Shown here: in pieces, positions 1-7,669 of the stretch
How the letters are laid out: every line of letters begins with the position of its first letter
How positions within the stretch are numbered: position 1 is the stretch's first letter
Assembly: GCA_007120055.1 (NCBI GenBank)
Contig: SKOL01000408.1
Location: 1 to 15,924 of the forward strand
Direction: 5' to 3'
DNA from: Anaerobacillus sp.
GTDB taxonomy: Bacteria > Bacillota > Bacilli > Bacillales_H > Anaerobacillaceae
Length of the DNA: 15,924 nucleotides
Program-made: the position numbers and the translations under genes
The notes under the pieces: model-generated
Seen by the model: the letters and a program-made list of their open reading frames with translations, nothing else
The model's database searches: none
Told to the model about the DNA's origin: nothing

Positions 1-136
1 TAGTGATTTTGAAAAACTATCTTTCAGCTAAATCAAACGAATTTAAAGGTCAATTTCCGGGAGTTACCAGGCACGCTACATATCTAATCTCTTTATATGA
101 ACTGATAAATAGGATACCCGACCTATTGGAAAACTT

Positions 137-145
137 TGCTATAAT
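137..145 (+). promoter_or_regulatory. Extended -10 promoter for the HIT operon
   Basis: The sequence TGCTATAAT is a perfect extended -10 element (TGnTATAAT), 36 bases upstream of the HIT start codon. No good -35 hexamer lies at the usual distance (117-122 reads CCCGAC), which is tolerable for an extended -10 promoter. It would drive the three-gene HIT/MazG/helicase operon. The 181 bases before the HIT gene hold no convincing coding sequence. Confidence 0.6.
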
Positions 146-181
146 TTGTAGAGACAATAACTACATAAGGAGCTTTAAATT

Positions 182-550
182 ATGAACACAACTTGCCCAT
201 TCTGCACCCCAGAAAACATCGTTCTATCCAACGAACTAGCATACGCGATTTTTGACATATACCCAGTAAATAAAGGTCATCTCTTAATCATTCCGAAACG
301 TCATGTGAGTGACTTTTTTGATACGACGACCGAAGAGAGAGAGGCGATCAATGAGTTGCTGGAGCAAGGAAAGTCATTACTTGAAGAAAAATATCAACCA
401 GACGGTTACAACATCGGCATTAACTGTGGCGAAACGGCTGGTCAAACGATCTTCCACGTTCACGTGCATCTAATTCCACGATTCGAAGGGGATATGGAAA
501 ACCCAAGAGGTGGGGTTCGTGGCGTAATTCCGGAGAAAAGAATTTATTAA
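182..550 (+). CDS. HIT family (histidine triad) nucleotide-binding hydrolase
   Basis: This is a 122-residue histidine-triad protein, probably a cytosolic hydrolase of nucleoside phosphoramidates or dinucleoside polyphosphates. The signature HVHVHLIP (H-x-H-x-H-hydrophobic) lies near residues 93-100. The N-terminal CPFC pair (residues 5-8) is the first half of the zinc site seen in many bacterial HIT proteins. The segment PVNKGHLLIIPKRHV is the conserved HIT core strand. The ATG at 182 has an AAGGAG site at 167-172. The length is at the short end for the family but looks complete. It is the first gene of an operon with a MazG-like NTP pyrophosphohydrolase (20-base gap) and a PLD-helicase. The substrate is unknown; a role in clearing aberrant nucleotides alongside MazG is inference. 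Confidence 0.92.
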   Translation: MNTTCPFCTPENIVLSNELAYAIFDIYPVNKGHLLIIPKRHVSDFFDTTTEEREAINELLEQGKSLLEEKYQPDGYNIGINCGETAGQTIFHVHVHLIPRFEGDMENPRGGVRGVIPEKRIY

Positions 551-570
551 TAGTAAAAGGAGAAACGAAT

Positions 571-897
571 ATGCCTACATACAACAAACTCGTCCGCGAT
601 CGCATCCCAGAAATCATCCAACAAGCTGGAAAGAAGTACACAACTTCCACCTTAAATGACGAACAGTACTTAAAAGAGTTAAAGAATAAAAGCTTTGAGG
701 AGCTTGAGGAATATACATATGCAGCAAATGACACGGAGGCGATTGAAGAATTGGCAGATGTACTTGAAATTATTCATGCGTTAGCAGCTTGCCATGGCGC
801 AACCTTCGAAGAACTAGAAGAAATACGCCGTCAAAAAGCCGAAAAACGTGGTGGCTTTCAAGAAAAAATCTTTTTACATGAGGTCGAAGATGACTAA
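571..897 (+). CDS. MazG-like / phosphoribosyl-ATP pyrophosphohydrolase-like protein
   Basis: This 108-residue all-alpha NTP pyrophosphohydrolase-like protein opens with YNKLVRDRIPEII, typical of small phosphoribosyl-ATP diphosphohydrolase-like proteins of Firmicutes. The metal-binding acidic helices are visible as EELEEY (about residues 44-49) and EAIEELADVLEII (about 57-69), the E-x2-E and E-x2-D pattern of the MazG/HisE superfamily. The expected reaction is hydrolysis of a nucleoside triphosphate, or a related compound, to the monophosphate and pyrophosphate. Nothing nearby suggests histidine biosynthesis, so it is not proposed as HisE. An AAAGGAG site lies 8-14 bases before the ATG. The 3' end overlaps the helicase start by 8 bases, indicating translational coupling. 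Confidence 0.88.
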   Translation: MPTYNKLVRDRIPEIIQQAGKKYTTSTLNDEQYLKELKNKSFEELEEYTYAANDTEAIEELADVLEIIHALAACHGATFEELEEIRRQKAEKRGGFQEKIFLHEVEDD

Positions 898-3301
898 AGC
901 GCAGTTAATTACGGAACAGTTAGTCGAACATCTCGTCAAAGGAATCGAGCAGGCCTCAAGTATTTGTATATTAACATCCTTTGTGATGAAGTCAGGCTGT
1001 GAAGTCCTTCGTGAACCGTTAAGAAAAGCTGCCGAGCGTGGAGCGGATATTAAAATTTGTACAGGGGATTACTTATTTATCACCCAGCCAGAAGCGTTAA
1101 AAACATTAATGAACATTCATGAAAAAATTGAAGTGCGTTTATCGCAAAGCAATGGGACGTCATTTCACCCGAAGGCTTACCTTTTTCAATTTAATGACGA
1201 AGGACATCTCATCGTCGGTTCGTCCAATTTATCTAGATCGGCTCTAACGACAGGAGTAGAATGGAACCTTTCGTTGTCGGAAAGTCCTGACGTATACGCT
1301 GAAGCACTTGATCAATTTACAAAACTGATGTATCACGAGCAAACGATCGAAATAAATGAAGAAACGTTGAAAACGTATGAAGAGACGTATGAAAAATTTC
1401 ATCAAAGTCACCCGAACCTCGTTCGTACGTGGACGAAACGAGAAGAAATGGAACTTATGTTACCGACACCAAAGGATGAAGAACCTGAAATCATCCAAGA
1501 ACAACAAGCGCCATACGGGGAAGAAATTACTCCACGTTTTGCCCAAATTGATGCCCTCGATGAACTAGAAACGACGTTACAAGAAGACTATAAAAGTGCA
1601 CTTGTAGTTATGGCAACAGGCCTAGGAAAGACGTATTTAGCAGCATTTTTTGCTCAACACTTTCAACGCGTTCTTTTTATCGCGCATCGGGAAGAAATTT
1701 TACATCAAGCGAAAAACTCATTTGAAAACGTCAACCCTGGAAAAACGTACGGGATCTACAACGGAAAGCAAAAAGAAGGACAAGCTGACTATGTGTTTGC
1801 CTCGATTTTCACATTAAGTATGAAGCAACACATTGAAGCTTTTTCAGCAGATGAATTTGATCTCATCGTCGTTGATGAGTTCCATCACGCAGCAGCGAGT
1901 TCATACCAACGAGTGTTAGACTATTTCCAACCGAAGTTTTTACTCGGCATCACCGCAACGCCTGATCGAAATGACAACAAAGATGTTTATGCGATTTGTG
2001 ATGGCAACGTCGCGTTTCGCATCGATTTTCTCGAAGCGATCCAACGTCAATGGTTAGCACCGTTCCATTATCATGGCGTTTACGATGATACAGATTACCG
2101 CCAAATTACTTGGCTCGGTAACCGCTACGCGGAAGAAGAACTGTTGCAAGTGCAACTACGAGAAGATATGGCCGAAAGAATTTTAAAAGCGTGGGAAAAA
2201 CATAAGCAAACGCGGACGCTCGTATTTTGTTCATCGATCAAACAAGCCGACTTTTTAGCGAATTATTTCAACGAAAACGGCTACAAAACCATTGCCCTTC
2301 ATTCAAAACAAGTGGAAGTCGGGCGTAAAAAAGCGATTCAATTACTTGAAGCAGGGAAACTTGATGCAATATTTACCGTCGATTTGTTCAATGAAGGGGT
2401 CGACATCCCAGCGGTTGATACACTTCTTTTCGTGCGCCCAACCGAATCACTAACCGTTTTCACCCAGCAAATCGGTCGTGGCTTACGACTGCACGAGGAA
2501 AAAGATTATTGTGTCGTCATCGACTTGATCGGAAACTACCGAAATGCTGATGTGAAACTAAGCGTTCTTGATACGGCTAAAGAAGCAAAAAAGGCCAAAC
2601 AAATACAGCCAGCAGTTCCTGCTAACTGCGTTTTTGAACTCGACACACAAGTCATCGATCTTTTAACCGAAATGGCAAGAAAACGGCAACCACGAAAAGA
2701 AAAGTTAAAAGATGATTACTTCACATTAAAACAAGATCTAGGCAGAAGGCCGACGTACTTGGAGCTACACTTAAAAGGACAGTCAGAAAGCATCCAATAC
2801 CGCCAAGAATTCAAATCTTATCACGGCTTTTTATACTGTGCAGATGAACTAAGTGAACGAGAAAAAGAAGCTTTTAAACGCTATGAACCGTGGCTCGTTG
2901 AAGTTGAAAAAACAGGCATGGCGAAAAGTTATAAAATGGTTGTGTTACTAGCGATGTTAAATCGCAGTACAAATGATTGGTACAAGCCTATCACACCAGA
3001 AGAAGTCGCGCCATTTTTCCACCAATACTTAACCGAAACCGAATACCGCAAAAAAATCGACTTCTCCGACAAAGAAACAAAACGCCACTGGCATTACGAC
3101 GAAGAAAAAGTAAGCAAACTCATCGTCAAAATGCCCATGACCAAATGGAGCGGCAGCTCAAAAGGATTAGTGACGTTTGAAGAGAACCAGTTTGCGTTAA
3201 ACTTTGATGTTGGTGCTGAGGACGAAGAGATGCTTTATGAGTGGACGAAAGAGATTTGCGAGTATCGTTTGCATTATCATTTTGAGAGGAAGGCTATATA
3301 A
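890..3301 (+). CDS. SF2 DEAD/DEAH-box helicase with N-terminal PLD-like nuclease domain
   Basis: This protein has 803 residues from the chosen start. Residues 1 to about 160 form a phospholipase-D-like phosphodiesterase domain with an HxK motif (HPK, 93-95) and GSSNLS at 110-115. Residues about 220-580 form an SF2 helicase: Walker A ATGLGKT (242-248), DEFHH motif II (329-333), ITATPDR motif III (354-360), and motif VI QIGRGLR (527-533). The remaining roughly 220 residues resemble the C-terminal region of the DUF3427-containing helicases. Such proteins are predicted DNA translocases with an attached nuclease and are often found in defence loci. GTG 848 and ATG 878 are also in frame. ATG 890 is preferred because GAGG (880-883) sits 6 bases before it and the overlap with the upstream gene is then short. 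Function in the cell is unproven. Confidence 0.88.
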   Translation: MTKAQLITEQLVEHLVKGIEQASSICILTSFVMKSGCEVLREPLRKAAERGADIKICTGDYLFITQPEALKTLMNIHEKIEVRLSQSNGTSFHPKAYLFQFNDEGHLIVGSSNLSRSALTTGVEWNLSLSESPDVYAEALDQFTKLMYHEQTIEINEETLKTYEETYEKFHQSHPNLVRTWTKREEMELMLPTPKDEEPEIIQEQQAPYGEEITPRFAQIDALDELETTLQEDYKSALVVMATGLGKTYLAAFFAQHFQRVLFIAHREEILHQAKNSFENVNPGKTYGIYNGKQKEGQADYVFASIFTLSMKQHIEAFSADEFDLIVVDEFHHAAASSYQRVLDYFQPKFLLGITATPDRNDNKDVYAICDGNVAFRIDFLEAIQRQWLAPFHYHGVYDDTDYRQITWLGNRYAEEELLQVQLREDMAERILKAWEKHKQTRTLVFCSSIKQADFLANYFNENGYKTIALHSKQVEVGRKKAIQLLEAGKLDAIFTVDLFNEGVDIPAVDTLLFVRPTESLTVFTQQIGRGLRLHEEKDYCVVIDLIGNYRNADVKLSVLDTAKEAKKAKQIQPAVPANCVFELDTQVIDLLTEMARKRQPRKEKLKDDYFTLKQDLGRRPTYLELHLKGQSESIQYRQEFKSYHGFLYCADELSEREKEAFKRYEPWLVEVEKTGMAKSYKMVVLLAMLNRSTNDWYKPITPEEVAPFFHQYLTETEYRKKIDFSDKETKRHWHYDEEKVSKLIVKMPMTKWSGSSKGLVTFEENQFALNFDVGAEDEEMLYEWTKEICEYRLHYHFERKAI

Positions 3302-3409
3302 TGTATAATTATCATCGTTTACAATAGATGAAATTTTGTAAGTATTTATAGATGGTTTAATATAACTGAAAAAGAAGTTACGAAAATATAAAGGTTAGGA
3401 GTTAAATAA

Positions 3410-5020
3410 ATGAAAAATTGTTATTTGAGTGAAAAAACAATATCTGACAGCTATAATGTTCTTTCAAACATTCATTTTAAGTATGAAAGTGAACTATTTT
3501 CTTTGTTAATTTTAAAACATGCGGGAATATCTCAGCATGATTATCTTGAATTATCGGCAGAAGCCACAAAAAAGAAACTATTAGAAGCGACACGGCAGTT
3601 GTCATACTTATTCATATCCGATGATTATTTAAAGGAAAAGTATAATTTTATTAACCCTATAGCGATGAATGGTTGGGGAAAGAACCCAACAGAAGCACTT
3701 CAAATGTGGTCTACACAAAGGTTAATTAATAATGTTGCAGGTGGTGGCCGGCAATGGAAAGCGATTGTTACTCATGATCCTGACCATCCTAATTTAATCA
3801 AATTGAAACACAACTATTTAGATTTTTTCAGTGGCATTGAAGAAAAAATCCCTTTAGATGCGTTAAGCATTTGGTCTGTACGGTTTAATGAATTTACATA
3901 TGAAGTTCCACTCTCCAATATAATTACAAATTTTATGAAGTACTTTCATATTACTGAAGAGGAGAAAACATCCATTTTTTCGACAAGTAGTGGAATAAGA
4001 CCTGTATATGCTGAAAAAAGGGTAACATCGCATTTTGTGAGATCGTTAATTGGTAATCATGAGAAAAACCCGGACTGGATTGAAAAGTTTGAAGCGGAAG
4101 ATGACGAAATGCCAACAACAGAGAATTCGTTTGTTCAATTTGGTGGCGGCAATTTTTCAATCGAGAGTCAAACGACTTTAAGTGTTGATTTTTGCCATCG
4201 GCTACTGACCAAGGCAAAACAAGTAATTTTTATGGGGCCGCCTGGCACATCGAAATCATTTTTAGCGAAGGGGATTTCTGAAAAATTCAATAAAGTAAAG
4301 AGGATTCAATTTCATCCACAATATTCATACCAAGATTTCATAGGTGGAAAGATTTTAGAAAACGGAACTTTAAAAGATAAAAAAGGGGAATTAATTTTAT
4401 TGATCGAAGAGGCAACTGCAGCCGCCAACCGAGATAAAGAGTACTTATTAATTATAGAAGAGATTAACCGAGCGAATGTTAGCCAAGTATTTGGAGAGAT
4501 GATCCAGTTATTAGACCGCGGAGAAACGCTGAAATTATCTTTTAATGGAGAAGAAAAGGATTATTACTTACCAGATAACCTAAAAATGATCGGCACCATG
4601 AATACGACTGATAGAACGGTCGGTCGTATAGATTACGCGATTAAACGGCGTTTTTATCAAATATATATTAAGCCTGATCTTGGCATTTTAATTGACAAGG
4701 CGAAAGTCGAAGGGAATGTTTTCTCGATTGCTGACTTGTTAGCAAAAATTAATCAAAACTTATTCTCTGTTTTAAGTAATAAAGAAATGGTCATAGGTCA
4801 TGCGATTTTCTTAAAAGATCACGTGTATTCACAAGAAATCGAGAAATTCGTGTGGCCATTAGATGACTTTGAACATTTGTTTAATTTTGTTGTAGTCCCT
4901 TTAATTGAAGATTACTGTAATGGAAACGCTGATTTGATCATGAGTGTGATTGGGGAAAAGCTGTACAAACAACAAACGGGTACTGAATTTGTTCAATCGA
5001 TAAAGGAATACTTAAGCTGA
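3410..5020 (+). CDS. mcrB: McrB-like AAA+ NTPase, motor subunit of a McrBC-type restriction system
   Basis: This 536-residue protein is the nucleotide-driven motor and probable DNA-recognition subunit of a McrBC-type restriction complex. The C-terminal half is an McrB-family AAA+ domain: Walker A GPPGTSKS (276-283), Walker B plus signature LLIIEEINRANVSQVFGEM from about residue 346, the MNTTDR sensor (about 397-402; MNTADRS in classical McrB), and the GRIDYAIKRRF arginine-finger region just after. Classical McrB uses GTP. The N-terminal 240 residues do not resemble the E. coli McrB DNA-binding domain or an EVE domain by eye, and are the likely specificity module. TAGGAG at 3396-3401 sits 8 bases before the ATG. 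The nuclease gene follows after one base. The gene looks more A+T-rich than the helicase before it, consistent with separate acquisition. Confidence 0.88.
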   Translation: MKNCYLSEKTISDSYNVLSNIHFKYESELFSLLILKHAGISQHDYLELSAEATKKKLLEATRQLSYLFISDDYLKEKYNFINPIAMNGWGKNPTEALQMWSTQRLINNVAGGGRQWKAIVTHDPDHPNLIKLKHNYLDFFSGIEEKIPLDALSIWSVRFNEFTYEVPLSNIITNFMKYFHITEEEKTSIFSTSSGIRPVYAEKRVTSHFVRSLIGNHEKNPDWIEKFEAEDDEMPTTENSFVQFGGGNFSIESQTTLSVDFCHRLLTKAKQVIFMGPPGTSKSFLAKGISEKFNKVKRIQFHPQYSYQDFIGGKILENGTLKDKKGELILLIEEATAAANRDKEYLLIIEEINRANVSQVFGEMIQLLDRGETLKLSFNGEEKDYYLPDNLKMIGTMNTTDRTVGRIDYAIKRRFYQIYIKPDLGILIDKAKVEGNVFSIADLLAKINQNLFSVLSNKEMVIGHAIFLKDHVYSQEIEKFVWPLDDFEHLFNFVVVPLIEDYCNGNADLIMSVIGEKLYKQQTGTEFVQSIKEYLS

Positions 5021-5021
5021 T

Positions 5022-6245
5022 ATGAACGTCATTAATATTTATGAAAACTCTTCTTATACTTTGAATAAAAATTATATTGATGAATTTAAACAATTTTTAA
5101 AGGATCATAAGGATTTGCCAATGGTATTACAAGGGGAAACGATCATCTTCGATAGCTATACGATTGGTAGCATTCGTGTTAAAGATTTGACCATCAATAT
5201 ATTACCACGGATATCTAAACTATCTGTTAATCATTATTTAGAAATGCAATTGTATAATGAGGGGCTTTTAGATGAAAAAATCAGCAGTTTGTTAGGAGAG
5301 AATGAAAGCTTTGGTATGCAAGAAAATTTAATCGATCTTTTTTTAAAAGAAACATTTGATCTAGTCAGTCATGGTGTAGAAGGAGATTTTGTAAAAGTTA
5401 CAGAAGTTACAAATCAAATAAGGGGAAAAATTTTGGTAGATAAAATTTCTCCGCTCAACTTGTTGCAAGATCAAATTCCGATTGAATATGAAGTGCATAC
5501 ATTGAACACTTCCTATAATAAAATTGTTAAGCTCGCATTGGACAAAGTCAGGATTTTAGGAAAAAAAGCGAAACATATTAAGTTGCACGCCCTAGCAAAT
5601 TCTTATTTTGATGAAATAGATGTTGATACTACGGATTTACCTCTTTTATTACAACAAAATGCCGAGAAAATGTACTTTGAAAATGAGAAGTACCCGATCG
5701 TGTTAGGGTTAGCAGAGAAAATTTTAAAAGATTTGAAAATCAATCTTAAAAGCAATCAAGTGACCAGCTCTTCTTATTTAGTGAATTCAAACCATTTGTT
5801 TGAAAAATATGTAAGGAAGGTCCTTTTGAACCATTTAAAGTTAAATGTTACGAAGTGGGATCAACCAAAACCAATGGGCAAGTTTAAAGTTGGTTCAAAT
5901 GAATATATTAAATCTTTTTCACCAGATATTATGATTGATTACCATCATGATACTAACTCGGCCTTTGCGGTACTTGACGCAAAAAATAAAGATATTTCTA
6001 ATCACAAAAAAATCGGTGAACTATCTGATTTATATCAACTACTTTTTTACTGTTATGCACTTAACTCAAGTTACGGAGGGTTAATATATCCATATTACGG
6101 TAATCTTCAACCGATCAGAATTCATGTAGATAGCTTTAAAGAAGCAAATATCTTTGCTTTTTCCGTCGATTTTTCTAAACCAATGAAGGAACGTAATAAG
6201 CTGCTTTCAGACTCTATAAAAAGTACCTTTCATTTATTGGATTAA
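5022..6245 (+). CDS. mcrC: McrC-like PD-(D/E)XK nuclease subunit
   Basis: This 407-residue protein is the probable nuclease partner of the preceding McrB-like motor. The N-terminal region (YTIGSIRVKDLTINILPRIS, about residues 46-65) matches the McrC-family pattern of a beta-rich domain that docks on the AAA+ ring. The C-terminal catalytic core is visible as SPDIMIDY (about 298-305), then VLDAKNKD (about 315-322), and a helix DLYQLLFYCYAL. Together these give the PD...DxK plus YQ arrangement of McrC/RecB-like PD-(D/E)XK nucleases. The start codon lies one base after the mcrB stop with only a weak AAGGAA about 13 bases upstream, so it is probably translated by coupling. The gene ends at a hairpin terminator. 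Length and motifs indicate an intact enzyme. Confidence 0.87.
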   Translation: MNVINIYENSSYTLNKNYIDEFKQFLKDHKDLPMVLQGETIIFDSYTIGSIRVKDLTINILPRISKLSVNHYLEMQLYNEGLLDEKISSLLGENESFGMQENLIDLFLKETFDLVSHGVEGDFVKVTEVTNQIRGKILVDKISPLNLLQDQIPIEYEVHTLNTSYNKIVKLALDKVRILGKKAKHIKLHALANSYFDEIDVDTTDLPLLLQQNAEKMYFENEKYPIVLGLAEKILKDLKINLKSNQVTSSSYLVNSNHLFEKYVRKVLLNHLKLNVTKWDQPKPMGKFKVGSNEYIKSFSPDIMIDYHHDTNSAFAVLDAKNKDISNHKKIGELSDLYQLLFYCYALNSSYGGLIYPYYGNLQPIRIHVDSFKEANIFAFSVDFSKPMKERNKLLSDSIKSTFHLLD

Positions 6246-6285
6246 AAAGAAAAAGCTGCGCTCCAATTAGGACGCAGCTTTTTTT
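6246..6285. terminator. Bidirectional intrinsic terminator between mcrC and the methyltransferase
   Basis: AAAAGCTGCG (6251-6260) pairs with CGCAGCTTTT (6273-6282). The stem continues as TCC/GGA after a bulged C and closes on an AATTA loop. Runs of A on the left and T on the right give a U-tract in both directions. It therefore stops mcrBC transcription on the plus strand and the convergent methyltransferase mRNA on the minus strand, and it abuts the latter's stop codon. Confidence 0.88.
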
Positions 6286-7576
6286 ACATGATATCTAATA
6301 ATTCCAACTGTTTTACACGAGGAGTATTAGCTTCATATGCTTGTAGCATATTTTTGATAATTTTTGAAATAACAGTGACCGTTATTGAATTACCAAGTTG
6401 TTTTTTCGCTTGAACGGAGGAATTAGCCAATTTAAATTCTTCAGGAAATCCTTGTAATCGGGCACATTCTCGGTCTGAAAGGTGACGTTCCAAGTCCCAT
6501 AACTTTGGAGCTCTCGCTGCAATGATCGATGGAGCATAGCTGTCTAAATTACAATAATAAGCTTCTTGTATTTGCGTTTTCGCAAAATCACCGACATGAA
6601 AACGTAACGATTTATCAGGTTTTAAATAAGAGAAGACTCCATATTTGCCCTTTTTTGTATTAGGAGCATATTTAGAGTTGTCGTGTTCCACTCTTATTTG
6701 ATCCGATGATTCAAGAGGACAAACATTAAAATGATGCCTAATCCTATTCATTTCAAATTCACTTAATTTAAGCGAAGGGTTATTGTTATCATTCCAATCA
6801 ATGATGTCACGAAGAGGGACTTTTTCGTTTGTAGGAGTAGGAAATTCGAAAGCTACATCCTTTTTAAACCCTACACAATACCATCTTTCTCTAGATTGTG
6901 GCACACCGAAATGTAAGCTGTTTAAAACCGTCCAATGCAAGTGATAACCTAATTGATCTAAATGTTCCAGTATTGTTTTTAAGGTTTTTCCTTTTTCATG
7001 AGATTTTAAGCCTTTCACGTTTTCTAGTAAAAACATTTTCGGTTGTTTCTCTTTTAAAATTCTTATAATATCAAAAAAGAGCGTGCCTCGTATTTCGTCT
7101 TCAAACCCTTGTAAATTCCCGGCATAACTGAAGGGTTGGCACGGAAAACCAGCAAAAAGAACATCGAAATCAGGAATTTCATTCGCTGGTATTTTAGTAA
7201 TATCCCCTTGGGGCATTTCACCGAAATTATGTTTATATACTTCGCAAGCGAATTTGTCAATTTCTGATGAAAAAACACACTCCATATCATTTTCTTCACC
7301 TGCAAGCCGAAAGCCACCAATTCCGGCAAACAAATCTATAAATTTAAGACGATTACTATTTTTCATTTTTTTCCTCTCCGGAACATACTCAACAATATCT
7401 TCTATATTACAATCTAAATAACTACAAATTCGCTCGAGTACTTCCATTCTAACATTTTCATTTTTACTTAATCTAGCTAAAGAAGCTGATGTTATTCCAC
7501 ATTCATCCCGGAAAGTGGTTCTGTTCACCCCTATACTAGTAGTTACTCTCCATAACTTATCATATGAAAAAGGCAT
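6284..7576 (-). CDS. DNA cytosine-5 methyltransferase with N-terminal XRE helix-turn-helix
   Basis: This 430-residue protein has two parts. Residues 1 to about 65 form a Cro/C1 (XRE, HTH_26-like) DNA-binding domain, with the helix-turn-helix around GITSASLARLSKNENVRMEVLERI. Residues about 77-420 form a complete C5 methyltransferase: motif I FIDLFAGIGGF (79-89), motif IV FPCQPFS with catalytic Cys146, motif VI ENV (185-187), motif VIII QSRER (227-231), then the target-recognition region and the C-terminal LGNSITV motif X. Enzymes such as M.EcoRII and M.SsoII use an N-terminal HTH to repress their own gene, and the same is inferred here. A strong GAGGGGGG site (7582-7589) precedes the ATG. The tail QLELLDIM resembles a sliding-clamp binding peptide. 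The gene converges on mcrC, suggesting it is the modification partner of that pair. Specificity cannot be read. Confidence 0.92.
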   Translation of the reverse strand: MPFSYDKLWRVTTSIGVNRTTFRDECGITSASLARLSKNENVRMEVLERICSYLDCNIEDIVEYVPERKKMKNSNRLKFIDLFAGIGGFRLAGEENDMECVFSSEIDKFACEVYKHNFGEMPQGDITKIPANEIPDFDVLFAGFPCQPFSYAGNLQGFEDEIRGTLFFDIIRILKEKQPKMFLLENVKGLKSHEKGKTLKTILEHLDQLGYHLHWTVLNSLHFGVPQSRERWYCVGFKKDVAFEFPTPTNEKVPLRDIIDWNDNNNPSLKLSEFEMNRIRHHFNVCPLESSDQIRVEHDNSKYAPNTKKGKYGVFSYLKPDKSLRFHVGDFAKTQIQEAYYCNLDSYAPSIIAARAPKLWDLERHLSDRECARLQGFPEEFKLANSSVQAKKQLGNSITVTVISKIIKNMLQAYEANTPRVKQLELLDIM

Positions 7577-7611
7577 AATTTCCCCCCTCGCTTCAAATCG
7601 GTGAGTGATTT

Positions 7612-7634
7612 ATTCTATGTATGTAGAATTTCTA
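7612..7634. promoter_or_regulatory. Candidate operator upstream of the XRE-methyltransferase
   Basis: ATTCTATGTATGTAGAAT (7612-7629) is an inverted repeat with 6-base arms and a 6-base spacer. It overlaps a second palindrome TAGAA-T-TTCTA (7624-7634), so three half-sites of one motif lie in a row. They sit 36-58 bases upstream of the minus-strand start codon, where an XRE-type autorepressor would bind. That this methyltransferase's own HTH binds here is inference. Confidence 0.45.
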
Positions 7635-7637
7635 TAA

Positions 7638-7669
7638 TACGAATATTAGCATACAAATGAATGTTCGTA
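7638..7669. promoter_or_regulatory. Inverted repeat with TACGAA/TTCGTA arms
   Basis: TACGAATATT (7638-7647) and AATGTTCGTA (7660-7669) are inverted copies with one mismatch and a 12-base spacer. A third ATGTTCGTA copy occurs at 8102-8110, beside the promoter zone of the plus-strand operon. Recurrence on both sides of the divergent region suggests a shared regulator, but no regulator is identified by sequence. Confidence 0.35.

Noticed and set aside
3..185. 60-codon open frame upstream of the HIT gene
   Set aside because: It overlaps the HIT promoter and ribosome site, has no ribosome site of its own and shows no family resemblance.
420..734. Minus-strand open frame under the HIT and MazG-like genes
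   Set aside because: It is antisense to two clear genes; the composition reflects their codons and no motif is visible.
3302..3409. Promoter for mcrB (TTTACA at 3318-3323 as -35)
   Set aside because: No good -10 hexamer lies 16-18 bases downstream. A promoter is likely in this 108-base gap, but its position cannot be supported.
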